A program made the translations under genes and the position numbers. A stretch of 64,000 nucleotides of DNA from Solimonas sp040066175 (GTDB lineage: Bacteria; Pseudomonadota; Gammaproteobacteria; Nevskiales; Nevskiaceae). A model generated the notes under the pieces. That model was given only the letters and a program-made list of their open reading frames with translations. It searched no databases and was not told the origin of the DNA. Numbering within the stretch: the first letter of the stretch is position 1; each line of letters begins with the position of its first letter. Shown one piece after another: positions 50,340-58,902 of the stretch. The stretch spans positions 11,484 to 75,483 of the forward strand of contig NZ_JBEAAM010000005.1 in NCBI RefSeq assembly GCF_040066175.1, in the 5' to 3' direction.

Positions 50340-51029
50340 TCAGCCCGTGCGCGTGAACTTGAGCATCCGCTGGCCGCGCGGGTGGCCCCAGTCGCCGATG
50401 AACTCGAACGTCCACGGCAATCGCTCGACACAGTAGGCGAAGTCGGCGACGCGGTAGTGGTACGGGTCTTCGGTGGGATGCGTGTGCGCATCGAGATTGG
50501 GGATGCGCGCCGGCTGCGTCCAGTCCTGGTCGTCCGGGACGATGAAGGCGGTCGCGTAGAACCTGCCGCCGACGCGGAACGCCGGCGCCAGCCGCGTCAG
50601 GCACAGGCGGATGTGGTTGAACGGCAGGTGCGTGAACACCGACTGCGCCAGGCCCATGTCGAAGGCCACGCCGAAGCGCGTCGCGGTGAACCCGGCGTCG
50701 CACAGCAGATTCGCCCGCGGCAGCTTGGCGGCGAGTCCGCGCGGGGCGATCTCCTTGTCATAGCCGGCGTCGAGCAGTTCCTGCGAGATGTCGATGCCGT
50801 AGTAGCGGCCCGGATCGAGATACTCCACGAGGTGGACGCCGCCGCGGAAACAGCCGCAACCGACATCGACCACGCGCATGTCCGGCGTCAGGCCCTGCTG
50901 GCGCAGGAACTCGCCCTGCAGGCGGCCGATCTCGTCCCACAGGCCGCCGACCCAGGCCCGGTGCTGCCCTTTCTGGATGGCCTCGTGCGCCTTGCCGGCG
51001 TCGTAGTAGTTGCTGATGGGCTTGCTCAT
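50340..51029 (-). CDS. Class I SAM-dependent methyltransferase
   Basis: 229 residues. SAM loop VVDVGCGCFRGGVHLVEYL (about residues 53-71), acidic strand end YYGIDIS, and FDMGLAQSVFTHLPFNHIRL. It is a paralogue of the C-terminal half of the GT2-methyltransferase fusion at 47135-48856 (matching GCG..RGG and AQS.F.H blocks). It probably methylates a sugar of the surface glycan. Isolated from that fusion by the toxin-antitoxin pair and REP elements. Confidence 0.82.
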   Translation of the reverse strand: MSKPISNYYDAGKAHEAIQKGQHRAWVGGLWDEIGRLQGEFLRQQGLTPDMRVVDVGCGCFRGGVHLVEYLDPGRYYGIDISQELLDAGYDKEIAPRGLAAKLPRANLLCDAGFTATRFGVAFDMGLAQSVFTHLPFNHIRLCLTRLAPAFRVGGRFYATAFIVPDDQDWTQPARIPNLDAHTHPTEDPYHYRVADFAYCVERLPWTFEFIGDWGHPRGQRMLKFTRTG

Positions 51030-51125
51030 GCCTGCGGATCCGCGGTCGTCGGGGCCGGTATGATGCGCGAACGCCGGCGCCGGGCATAGCCCGCGCCGGC
51101 GTCCGTCACGCCTCTCCGGCCGGTG

Positions 51126-51755
51126 TCAGCGCGGCTCGACGAACCACCACTGGCCATCGACCTTCACCCAGGTCTCCTTCTCCCAGCTCACGCTCGGCAG
51201 CGGCGCCGCCATCGGCATCGAGGCCGTGAAGATGTCGAAGTCGAGGCGCACGGTGACGCGCGCCTGCGTCTTCTTGTCGTCGTCGAAGGCCAGATCGACG
51301 ATGGTCGCGCTCTTGCGCGCGATGCGGTTCTGGTACTGGGCGTTGAAGTAGTTCTGGTCGTGCGCCTTGCGATACGACGGTGTCGCGAAGCCATAGAGCT
51401 TCTTCAGGTCGAAGGCGATCAGCGCGTCCCAGCGCGCCTTGACGCGTTCGGCGAGCTTCTTCTCCTCGCCCTTGAGCTTGGCGAGGTCGATCGGCGCCGG
51501 CGTCGCCGCGGGCGCGAAGCGCGCCTCGTTCTCCTGGACCGCCTGCAGCGACTCCGGGTCCAGTTCCTCGTCGGCGCCGGCATAGTTGCGGCGCTGTTCC
51601 GCCGGCACCTTGCCGTCCGCCTTGGTTACGGCCCTAGTTTCGGCCCTGGTTTCGGCCTGGACCTTCGTGTCCGCCGCCTGCGCGGCGTGGGCGGCGAGCA
51701 CCAGGCCCAGGGCGGCGATGCCGGCGGCGAGGCCCGGCTTGTGCACGTGTGTCAT
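51126..51755 (-). CDS. Exported protein of unknown function
   Basis: 209 residues. A signal peptide (about 1-28, ending QAA) is followed by a charged low-complexity stretch with repeated AETRA units and a compact C-terminal domain (about 95-209: RVKARWDALIAFDLKKLYGF, ATPSYRKAHDQNYFNAQYQN, ARVTVRLDFDIF, VDGQWWFVEPR). The final domain resembles NTF2-like folds in pattern (helix pair then beta-sheet ending WWFVEP), but this is not certain. It lies 61 bp downstream of the parvulin lipoprotein gene on the same strand. Confidence 0.7.
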   Translation of the reverse strand: MTHVHKPGLAAGIAALGLVLAAHAAQAADTKVQAETRAETRAVTKADGKVPAEQRRNYAGADEELDPESLQAVQENEARFAPAATPAPIDLAKLKGEEKKLAERVKARWDALIAFDLKKLYGFATPSYRKAHDQNYFNAQYQNRIARKSATIVDLAFDDDKKTQARVTVRLDFDIFTASMPMAAPLPSVSWEKETWVKVDGQWWFVEPR

Positions 51756-51816
51756 CGATGTCTCCTTGCTGAATGTGAACGTTGGCGCGGTGTCGGCGAT
51801 GGCGCGGACGCCGGCC

Positions 51817-52809
51817 TCAGCCGCCGCGCGCCTTGCGCGGCGGCGGCTGTACCGCCGGCCCCACCGGCGCGGCCGGAATCAGTTCGCGCAGCACCGCTTC
51901 CAGCGCGTCGAAGTCGATCGTCGTCGGGTCGGGGTACTGGGCGCCGCGCAACTGCTCCATCGCGTTGAAGCGCAGCGCGCCGACCACCTGCGCCTCGATG
52001 TTCTTCTCCACTTCCTCGTAGCTCAGCTGGCGCGGCGGCACGATCTCCAGCAGCTTGACGATGTGCACGCCGAACTGCGTCGGAAACGGCGGGCTGATGT
52101 CGCCCGGCTTCTTCAGCGCGAACACCGCGTCCTCGAAGGCGATCACCGTCTTGCCGTCGCGCTGGATCGGGTCCGGCAGCACGCCGCCGTTGACCGCGCT
52201 GCCCTTGTCCATCGACTGCTGGCGCGCGGCCTCGGCGAAGTCCGCGCCGTTCTGCAGCGCCTTGTACAGCGCGTCCGCGCGCGCGGCCAGCGGCTCGACC
52301 TTGCACGGGCAGCCGTCGAGTTCGGTGAGCAGGATGTGCGCGACCTTGCGGCCTTCCAGCGTCCACAGCTTGGGCTTCTCGCGCAGATAGCGCTCCTGCT
52401 TGAGCGCGGTCAGATCCTCGGGGATCGTCACCGCGTCGCGCGCCTTGAGCAGCAGTGCATTGGACAGGATGCGGCGGCGCGCCTCGGCGAGCTGCGCCGC
52501 CACCAGCGGGATGTCGGCGATGCCCTCGGCCTGCGCCTGGCGCTCGAGCGCGACGTCCGAGTGCAGGTCCAGCACCAGCTCGCGCATGCGGTCCTGCGAT
52601 CCTGCGTTGAGCGCCAGCACCTCGCGCGGCTGCGCGGCGAGCATCGCCCGGTAATCGTCGGCGGTGAGGGTGAGTGTCGCGGACCGGCTGACCACCGGCG
52701 CGTCCGCGGGTTTGGCGGCAGCGCCGTGGGTGAGGGCGCAGCCGGTCATCAGCAGGGGCAGCAGCGCCGGCAGGGCGCGGCGGATGACAGCTTTCGAGAT
52801 GGCGTTCAT
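51817..52809 (-). CDS. Parvulin-type peptidyl-prolyl isomerase lipoprotein
   Basis: 330 residues. Lipobox LMTGC places the lipidated cysteine at residue 24. A helical chaperone-like region (about 45-150) precedes a rotamase domain (about 150-260) with KVAHILLTE, ADFAEAARQQSMDKGSAVNG and FPTQFGVHIVKLLEI, the usual PpiC/SurA parvulin blocks. It probably helps fold exported or outer-membrane proteins in the periplasm. Its neighbours are two exported proteins, one of them large and on the same strand upstream. Confidence 0.88.
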   Translation of the reverse strand: MNAISKAVIRRALPALLPLLMTGCALTHGAAAKPADAPVVSRSATLTLTADDYRAMLAAQPREVLALNAGSQDRMRELVLDLHSDVALERQAQAEGIADIPLVAAQLAEARRRILSNALLLKARDAVTIPEDLTALKQERYLREKPKLWTLEGRKVAHILLTELDGCPCKVEPLAARADALYKALQNGADFAEAARQQSMDKGSAVNGGVLPDPIQRDGKTVIAFEDAVFALKKPGDISPPFPTQFGVHIVKLLEIVPPRQLSYEEVEKNIEAQVVGALRFNAMEQLRGAQYPDPTTIDFDALEAVLRELIPAAPVGPAVQPPPRKARGG

Positions 52810-52991
52810 CGTCCTTCGTGTGGTATGGGGTTGCAGACAGGCGCGCCGCGCGCGTCCCGCCGCGCGGGGGGCGCCATGATAAAGGAATGCCGGCGCGCTC
52901 AGCGCCGGCCTGCGTTGGAGCGTCCGCGGCGCCGAAGGTTCCGCGTTAGGTTCCGCGTCGCCGGCACGCGCCGCGCACGAAGGCGCGGCGC

Positions 52992-53026
52992 AAAAAGAAA
53001 GACGCCGGCGGTTGCCCGCCGGCGTC
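52992..53026 (-). terminator. Rho-independent terminator after the large exported protein
   Basis: An 11-bp stem GACGCCGGCGG/CCGCCGGCGTC (53001-53026). Read on the minus strand it is followed by TTTCTTTTT, the same tail as the terminator at 32991. Confidence 0.88.
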
Positions 53027-53058
53027 CAGATTGCATCAAACCGCCGAGACGCTTCCGC

Positions 53059-55197
53059 TTACGGAACGCCCACGCCGGTCACATAGCTGCGGATGTAACC
53101 GTGGTCGGCCGAGCTGGAGAAGCTCAGGTCCGGACGGTTCGGGAAGTTGCGCGTGCGGATGTTGAAGCCGATCACCGGCAGGCCGCGCAGCGTCACCGCG
53201 CCGTAGTTCTCCTGATCGAAGGCCGGCATCGCCGCGCCCTGCAGGTCCGAACCGAAGGCGTCGAGCTGCAGCAGCATCCAGCCGAAGTCCGACGGATTGG
53301 CGAGCACCTGGGTGGTGTTCACCGTCACGCGGTTCTTGATCAGGTTGCCGCCGTCGTTGCCCAGCGCGGTGCGCAGCGTGCCGGTCGAGTCCGTGAAGCT
53401 GATGACGTTGGTCTCATAGCACAGCGCGTTGGTCACCGTCGCGGCAGGCAGGGCCGGCGAGAATTCCGGCTCTTCCGGCGGCGTGGCGCCCGACTGCTCG
53501 GCACGGTCATAGACCGCGAAGCCGATCGTGCTGCAGGAGCTGCCGTTGGGCACCGTGCCGGTGAACTTCGCCTGGTACGGCGGATACGGCACCACACCCG
53601 TGTTGTCGAAGCCGGTGTCGGTGTTCGGACCCGCGTTCGGCAGGTAGGCTTCCGCACGACCCTTGATGCCGGTGGTCGGCAGCGCGACGTTGTCGACGAT
53701 CACCTGCGCCTGGTCGCTGCGCGACTGATCGACGTAGAACGCCTTGGTCGGCTGCGTGACGATCCAGTCGGTGGACACGCCCAGCGCCGGGTTGGTGGAC
53801 CAGTCGTTGATCGCGGTCGCGCGCTGGATGGTCAGGCTGACCGCATCCACGCCGCGCACGTCCTCGACGACCGCGGCCGAGGCCGTGGCGTAGTAGGTCG
53901 CATCCGGCTCCAGCGTGGCGTCATGCCAGTAGTTGCCGGCTTCGCCGTTCTTGTCCTCGATCAGGTACGCCGTCTGCGGGAAGGCGTCGTTGAGGGTCGG
54001 CTCGAGGAAGGTCTGCACCTGCTGCGCGGTGATCAGGTTGCGGCAGGACTCGACCGTGGTGTTGTCGCCCGCCGCACCGTTATTGACGTTGTTGAGCGTC
54101 TTCGTGGTCAGCGTGGTCGGATTGACGGTGATGTTGCCGGCCGCGCAGGTGTTGCCGCTTAGGCCGTTCGGGCACCAGTTGGTGCCGGTCGTGCCGTTCC
54201 ACAGCGTGCGACGTTCCACACCGCGATCCAGATCGCAGTTGTAGTTGTCTTCCGGAATCACCAGCGCGGCGAACTGGCCCGTGCCGGTCGTGATGCCCGA
54301 ACCCGGGTCGTTGGCACCAGTCTGGGTACGGACGCCGCCCGGGTTGTAGAAGTTGGCCCAGGTGGTGGCCGAGTAGCCGGTCTCCGTGCCGCGCGCCGGG
54401 TTCAGCAGCGTGAAGTTGAACTTCAGCGCGCTGATCGGTTCGCCGAACTGGCGGGCGGTGCGCAGGATCGTCGTGCCGCCGGTGCCGTTGGTGAAGGCGG
54501 TCTGCAGCGTCGCGCAGTCGTGGTCCTCGATCGCGCGGCCGATGAAGCGCAGCTTCTGGCTCGCCGACAGCGCGGCGTAGCCGGCCGAGTCGATCGGCAC
54601 GCCGACGACCGGGTTGACCGAGTCGTCGATGCCCCAGTTCGGATCGGCATAGCCCATCACGATGAACTCGATGTAGCCCTCGGACAGACGGCTCTTCGAG
54701 GCGGTGGTCAGGGCGCCGCCGGCGTCCGAACCCAGGCCGCCGTCGGCGTTGGAGTCACCACTCTCGGAACCCGAGAAGCCCAGCGGGCGCAGGTTGATCT
54801 CGAACGCAGCGCCCGTGCCGTTGCTGGCGCGGGTGTTGGGCACCGTGCAGGTGTACTTGCCGGCGGCGTTGGCCTGGTCGGCGTTGACGAACACCGGGGC
54901 GCCGTCGGCGTTGGCGCGCACGACGCCGGTGAAGACGTCGAACGCTGACAGCAGGACGGTGAAGTCCAGCACGTCACGGCTGTTCAGCGCTTCGTGGAAA
55001 CGGACCTTGACGGCGACCGGGCGGTCCTGCGTGTTGATCAGGTTGATGGTCGATTGCCAGCCTTCACGCGTCGTGTAATACGGCGCGATGGCGACTTCGC
55101 CAACGCCTTCGGTGGCGATGTTCACCGCCGAAGCATTGGTCGAGAGCATCGCCGCGGCAATGGCTGAGAATGCCACTGTACTGCGAAGTACTTTCAT
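53059..55197 (-). CDS. Large exported surface protein of unknown family
   Basis: 712 residues from the ATG at 55195-55197 with GGGAG upstream. The signal peptide (MKVLRSTVAFSAIAAAMLST, cut after NASA) is followed by VNIATEGVGEVAIAPYYTTR and a long beta-rich, asparagine/threonine-rich, acidic sequence without lysine-rich patches. Several cysteine pairs occur (for example CDLDRGVERRTLWN..CPNGLSGNTC). The composition suits an extracellular or outer-surface structural protein. No membrane segment or sorting tail is visible. I do not recognise a named family. It has its own terminator and a long upstream region. Confidence 0.75.
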   Translation of the reverse strand: MKVLRSTVAFSAIAAAMLSTNASAVNIATEGVGEVAIAPYYTTREGWQSTINLINTQDRPVAVKVRFHEALNSRDVLDFTVLLSAFDVFTGVVRANADGAPVFVNADQANAAGKYTCTVPNTRASNGTGAAFEINLRPLGFSGSESGDSNADGGLGSDAGGALTTASKSRLSEGYIEFIVMGYADPNWGIDDSVNPVVGVPIDSAGYAALSASQKLRFIGRAIEDHDCATLQTAFTNGTGGTTILRTARQFGEPISALKFNFTLLNPARGTETGYSATTWANFYNPGGVRTQTGANDPGSGITTGTGQFAALVIPEDNYNCDLDRGVERRTLWNGTTGTNWCPNGLSGNTCAAGNITVNPTTLTTKTLNNVNNGAAGDNTTVESCRNLITAQQVQTFLEPTLNDAFPQTAYLIEDKNGEAGNYWHDATLEPDATYYATASAAVVEDVRGVDAVSLTIQRATAINDWSTNPALGVSTDWIVTQPTKAFYVDQSRSDQAQVIVDNVALPTTGIKGRAEAYLPNAGPNTDTGFDNTGVVPYPPYQAKFTGTVPNGSSCSTIGFAVYDRAEQSGATPPEEPEFSPALPAATVTNALCYETNVISFTDSTGTLRTALGNDGGNLIKNRVTVNTTQVLANPSDFGWMLLQLDAFGSDLQGAAMPAFDQENYGAVTLRGLPVIGFNIRTRNFPNRPDLSFSSSADHGYIRSYVTGVGVP

Positions 55198-55565
55198 GAG
55201 TTGAAACTCCCAAAGGATTGATGAACCCGGATGATCGTTCCGGCCCGCTGCAGGTACCGGACGCTTACTGCGTACTTCTTCTAGAACATCCGCTGCAAAC
55301 TCTACCACAGTTCGCGCGGAGTTCTATCCGCCGACGCAGCGGTACACGAGTCTTTGCACATGAGTCACTGCAACGCCCCGTCTGCCGCCCGTACTGCAGT
55401 TGACCGCAACATCTATCAAGGCCCCGCAAACAACGGCGAGTGCCGACGGCGAAGCTACGCCCGCGATTTTTCAGTGTCAAGAGAGTTTTTGATGACATCG
55501 CGCGCGCCGCGCGAACTGGGTCACACGCGCAGCGTCGCGCACACGGCGCGGATTAAGATGTGCGG
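55198..55565. other. Non-coding gap of about 370 bp upstream of the surface protein
   Basis: This divergent gap is AT-richer than average. On the minus strand a perfect -35 TTGACA (55475-55480) and a weak -10 TAGCTT (55452-55457) are 17 bp apart; this would give a 5' leader of about 250 nt for the surface-protein mRNA. No gene is visible in it. The right end must contain the start signals of gspC. Confidence 0.4.
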
Positions 55566-56252
55566 ATGTCCATCGTTCTGCGCCGCGCGTCCCTCGCGCG
55601 GCTCCATCTCCGACACGGCAGCGTGCTCCCCGTCGCAGCGAGCCTGCTGGTTACGCCGCTGCTGGCCTGGCAGCTCGCCGGCCTGGTGTGGGCGCTGGTG
55701 CCGCTGCCGGACGCGGCGTGCTGGCAACCGCCGCCGGTGGCACCGGCCGAACCGCCCACGGCGCAACGCGCGCCGGCCGACGTCGAGCGGCTGATCGGCG
55801 CGCGCCTGTTCGGTGAGTACCAGGCGCCGTCGGCCGGCCGCATCGAACACGCGCCGGACACGCGGCTGGCACTGAGCCTGCTCGGCATACTCGCCGGCGA
55901 TGCGCGCACATCGCGTGCGCTGATCGGCCGCGGCGGCGAGGAGAAGGCCTACGCGATCGGCGCCGAGGTGCTGCCCGGCACCACGCTGCACGCGATCGAG
56001 ACGGATCGCGTGATCCTCGCGCGCGGCGGCAAGTACGAGACCCTGCGCCTGCCGACGGACGCGGACGCCAGTGCCGTGCGCGGTCGCGCGCGGCGCGGCG
56101 CGGCGCAGGACGCGCAGCCGGCGCCAGGCGAGTCCGCAGCCGGCGAGCCCGCGGCGGACGATGCAGGCCAGACGGCGTCACCCGCGCCCGCGGTCCGCGA
56201 ACGGCGCGCGCACGGACGCGTCAAGCCGCAGAAGGGGGCGCGCAACAGGTAA
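55566..56252 (+). CDS. gspC: Orphan GspC-type type II secretion protein
   Basis: 228 residues from the ATG at 55566 (a GTG two codons earlier is possible). One membrane helix (about 20-42) follows a short cytoplasmic N-terminus. The periplasmic homology region is clear (RLIGARLFGEYQ, DTRLALSLLGILAGDARTSR, AYAIGAEVLPGTTLHAIETD, RVILARGGKYETLRL). In the secretion machine this domain links the inner membrane to the secretin GspD. The C-terminal part is a disordered Ala/Arg-rich tail and no PDZ or coiled-coil domain is present. No other gsp gene is in the window, so it stands apart from its machine. Confidence 0.82.
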   Translation: MSIVLRRASLARLHLRHGSVLPVAASLLVTPLLAWQLAGLVWALVPLPDAACWQPPPVAPAEPPTAQRAPADVERLIGARLFGEYQAPSAGRIEHAPDTRLALSLLGILAGDARTSRALIGRGGEEKAYAIGAEVLPGTTLHAIETDRVILARGGKYETLRLPTDADASAVRGRARRGAAQDAQPAPGESAAGEPAADDAGQTASPAPAVRERRAHGRVKPQKGARNR

Positions 56253-56271
56253 GGACTGCGCACGGCCGCCG

Positions 56272-56835
56272 CTACGCCGGCGCGCGCCACTTGATGTTGC
56301 AGCCCATGCTCGGCTTCTGGTCGGCATCCGGCGCACGGCCGGCGAGCACGGCGTCGAGCGCGGCGCGCAGGTCGGCGCCGGTCAGCGGCACCCCGTTGCC
56401 CGGCGACGAGCCGTCGAGCCGGCCGCGATAGACGAGCCGCAGCGCGCCGTCGAACAGGTACAGGTCCGGCGTGCATGCGGCCTGGTAGGCGCGCGCGACC
56501 GACTGGCTCTGATCGTAGAGGTAAGGAAACGGATAGCCTAGCCGCCCGGCGACGCGCTTCATCTGTTCCGGGCCGTCCTCCGGGTAGTGTTCGGCGTCGT
56601 TGCTGGAGATGGCGACGAAGGCCACCCCACGCGGCTGGTAGTCGCGCGCGACGCGCACCAGCTCGGCGTTGACGTGCTTCACGTAGGGGCAATGGTTGCA
56701 GATGAACATGATCACCGTGGCCCGGTCCGATTTCAGTTCGGACAGGCCCAGGGTCTTGCCCGAGACGGTGTCGGGCAGCGTGAAGTCCGGAGCGGTCGTG
56801 CCCAGCGGCAGCATGTTCGAGGGGGTCAGTGCCAT
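56272..56835 (-). CDS. Thioredoxin-like / AhpC-TSA family protein
   Basis: 187 residues from the ATG at 56833-56835 with AGGA upstream. A thioredoxin fold with MLPLGTTAPDFTLPDTVSGK, the redox motif CNHC in MFICNHCPYVKHV (about residue 46) and ACTPDLYLFDGALRLVYRGR. These proteins are annotated as thioredoxin-family or peroxiredoxin-like. The partner is unknown. It is convergent with gspC and divergent from metK. Confidence 0.85.
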   Translation of the reverse strand: MALTPSNMLPLGTTAPDFTLPDTVSGKTLGLSELKSDRATVIMFICNHCPYVKHVNAELVRVARDYQPRGVAFVAISSNDAEHYPEDGPEQMKRVAGRLGYPFPYLYDQSQSVARAYQAACTPDLYLFDGALRLVYRGRLDGSSPGNGVPLTGADLRAALDAVLAGRAPDADQKPSMGCNIKWRAPA

Positions 56836-56910
56836 ACAGGGCATCCTAGGTGCGGCCCCCGGCCGCGACAAGCAGTGCGGCGCTGGCCCCTCGTCTCCGG
56901 CTTCATTAAA

Positions 56911-56936
56911 CTATCCGTCCATCCGTATGAACAGAT
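56911..56936. promoter_or_regulatory. Operator-like motif upstream of metK, shared with ahcY
   Basis: The dyad ATCCGTATGAACAGAT (56921-56936) is preceded by CTATCCGTCC. The same block with few changes stands upstream of ahcY (61218-61242). A -10-like TAAACT (56907-56912) abuts it, so binding would cover the transcription start. This fits repression by a methionine-cycle regulator (identity not known). Confidence 0.5.
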
Positions 56937-57009
56937 GCGGCGCGCGGCGGATCCGTCCGTGCGACTGCCCTGTTGCATTCCATTCACCGTTTGAGTCGAG
57001 GTCCCCGAC

Positions 57010-58224
<1,215 letters not shown>

Positions 58225-58242
58225 GAACTGCGTGGATGCACG

Positions 58243-58273
58243 CGAAGGCCGCCGCGAGGCGGCCTTCGTTTTT
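58243..58273 (+). terminator. Rho-independent terminator of metK
   Basis: An 11-bp stem CGAAGGCCGCC/GGCGGCCTTCG with loop GCGA (58243-58268) followed by TTTTT. Confidence 0.93.
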
Positions 58274-58274
58274 G

Positions 58275-58335
58275 TCGCGGCCGGGGGCCGCTCCGACCGG
58301 GCGCGCTTTCTTGTAGGAGCGGCCCATGGCCGCGA
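58275..58335. repeat. Inverted REP pair at the 3' side of the transposase pseudogene
   Basis: A unit at 58275-58297 (TCGCGGCCGGGGGCCGCTCC) points toward a second unit at 58311-58335 (TTGTAGGAGCGGCCCATGGC onward). The second is a perfect 25-bp inverse of the unit at 58824-58848 on the other side of the transposase gene. Confidence 0.82.
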
Positions 58336-58337
58336 TT

Positions 58338-58813
58338 TCACTTCGCCCCGATCCAGACTGCATTCCAGAATGGATAGTCGCCGACACGCGCGACGAGCCC
58401 CGCCCGCACAGGATTGCAGATGATGTAGCGCGCCACCGTCACGACCTCCTCCTCGCGACGCAGAGCGTGATCGTGATAGCCGCGCGCCCGTAGCGGGCCC
58501 TTACGACGCAGAGCGGCATTGACCGCTCGCGCACTTGCAGACTTCAGCTGGCGGATCAGGAATCCAGAGTGCCGCGTTCACCGAGTTGCAGCAGCCAATG
58601 GGCATGGTCCGGCATCAGCACCCACGCGAGCATGTGCGCATTGCCCAGCAGCGCGGAATCCTCGAAGCATGGGCAAGCGACGCAAGAAACGGCAAAGCCA
58701 CAAAAGACCGGCTCCCGGTCCACGGTCGTGGCCGTGACGTTGTAGATCTGATTCGGCAGCGACACGCGGCCGCGGCGAAGCGCGCCGTGTCCTTTGCCAG
58801 GATTTCGCGCCAT
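58338..58813 (-). pseudogene. REP-associated tyrosine transposase (RAYT, Y1/HUH family), frameshifted
   Basis: From the ATG at 58811-58813 the frame gives 85 residues with LPNQIYNVTATTVDREPVF and the HUH motif WVLMPDHAHWLLQLG, and stops at 58556. Shifting by one base near 58556-58562 continues the family: LIRQLKSASARAVNAALRRK, then GYHDHALRREEE and TVARYIICNPVRAGLVARVG (catalytic tyrosine region), ending in WNAVWIGAK at 58338. All family motifs are therefore present and only one base is missing in the joint. It is flanked by perfect inverted REP units, its expected substrates. A sequencing error would explain the shift equally well. Confidence 0.85.
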
Positions 58814-58823
58814 ACGCCCAGCA

Positions 58824-58848
58824 TCGCGGCCATGGGCCGCTCCTACAA
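58824..58848. repeat. REP unit at the 5' side of the transposase pseudogene
   Basis: The 25-bp unit beginning TCGCGGCCATGGGCCGCTCC is the exact reverse complement of 58311-58335. The two units enclose the transposase gene with 11-3 bp margins. Confidence 0.85.
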
Positions 58849-58902
58849 CCGCAAACGCGCGCGGAGCGTGATCTGCGCCTCATGCGCGTCTTGGCTCAGC
58901 CG

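Noticed and set aside
50340..51029. Restriction-modification methyltransferase
   Set aside because: There is no DNA-methylase NPPY/DPPY motif or target-recognition region; it is a small-molecule-type class I methyltransferase related to the fusion in the glycan locus.
56836..57009. SAM riboswitch or MetJ boxes upstream of metK
   Set aside because: No stem-loop set of a SAM riboswitch fits and no tandem AGACGTCT-like boxes are present.
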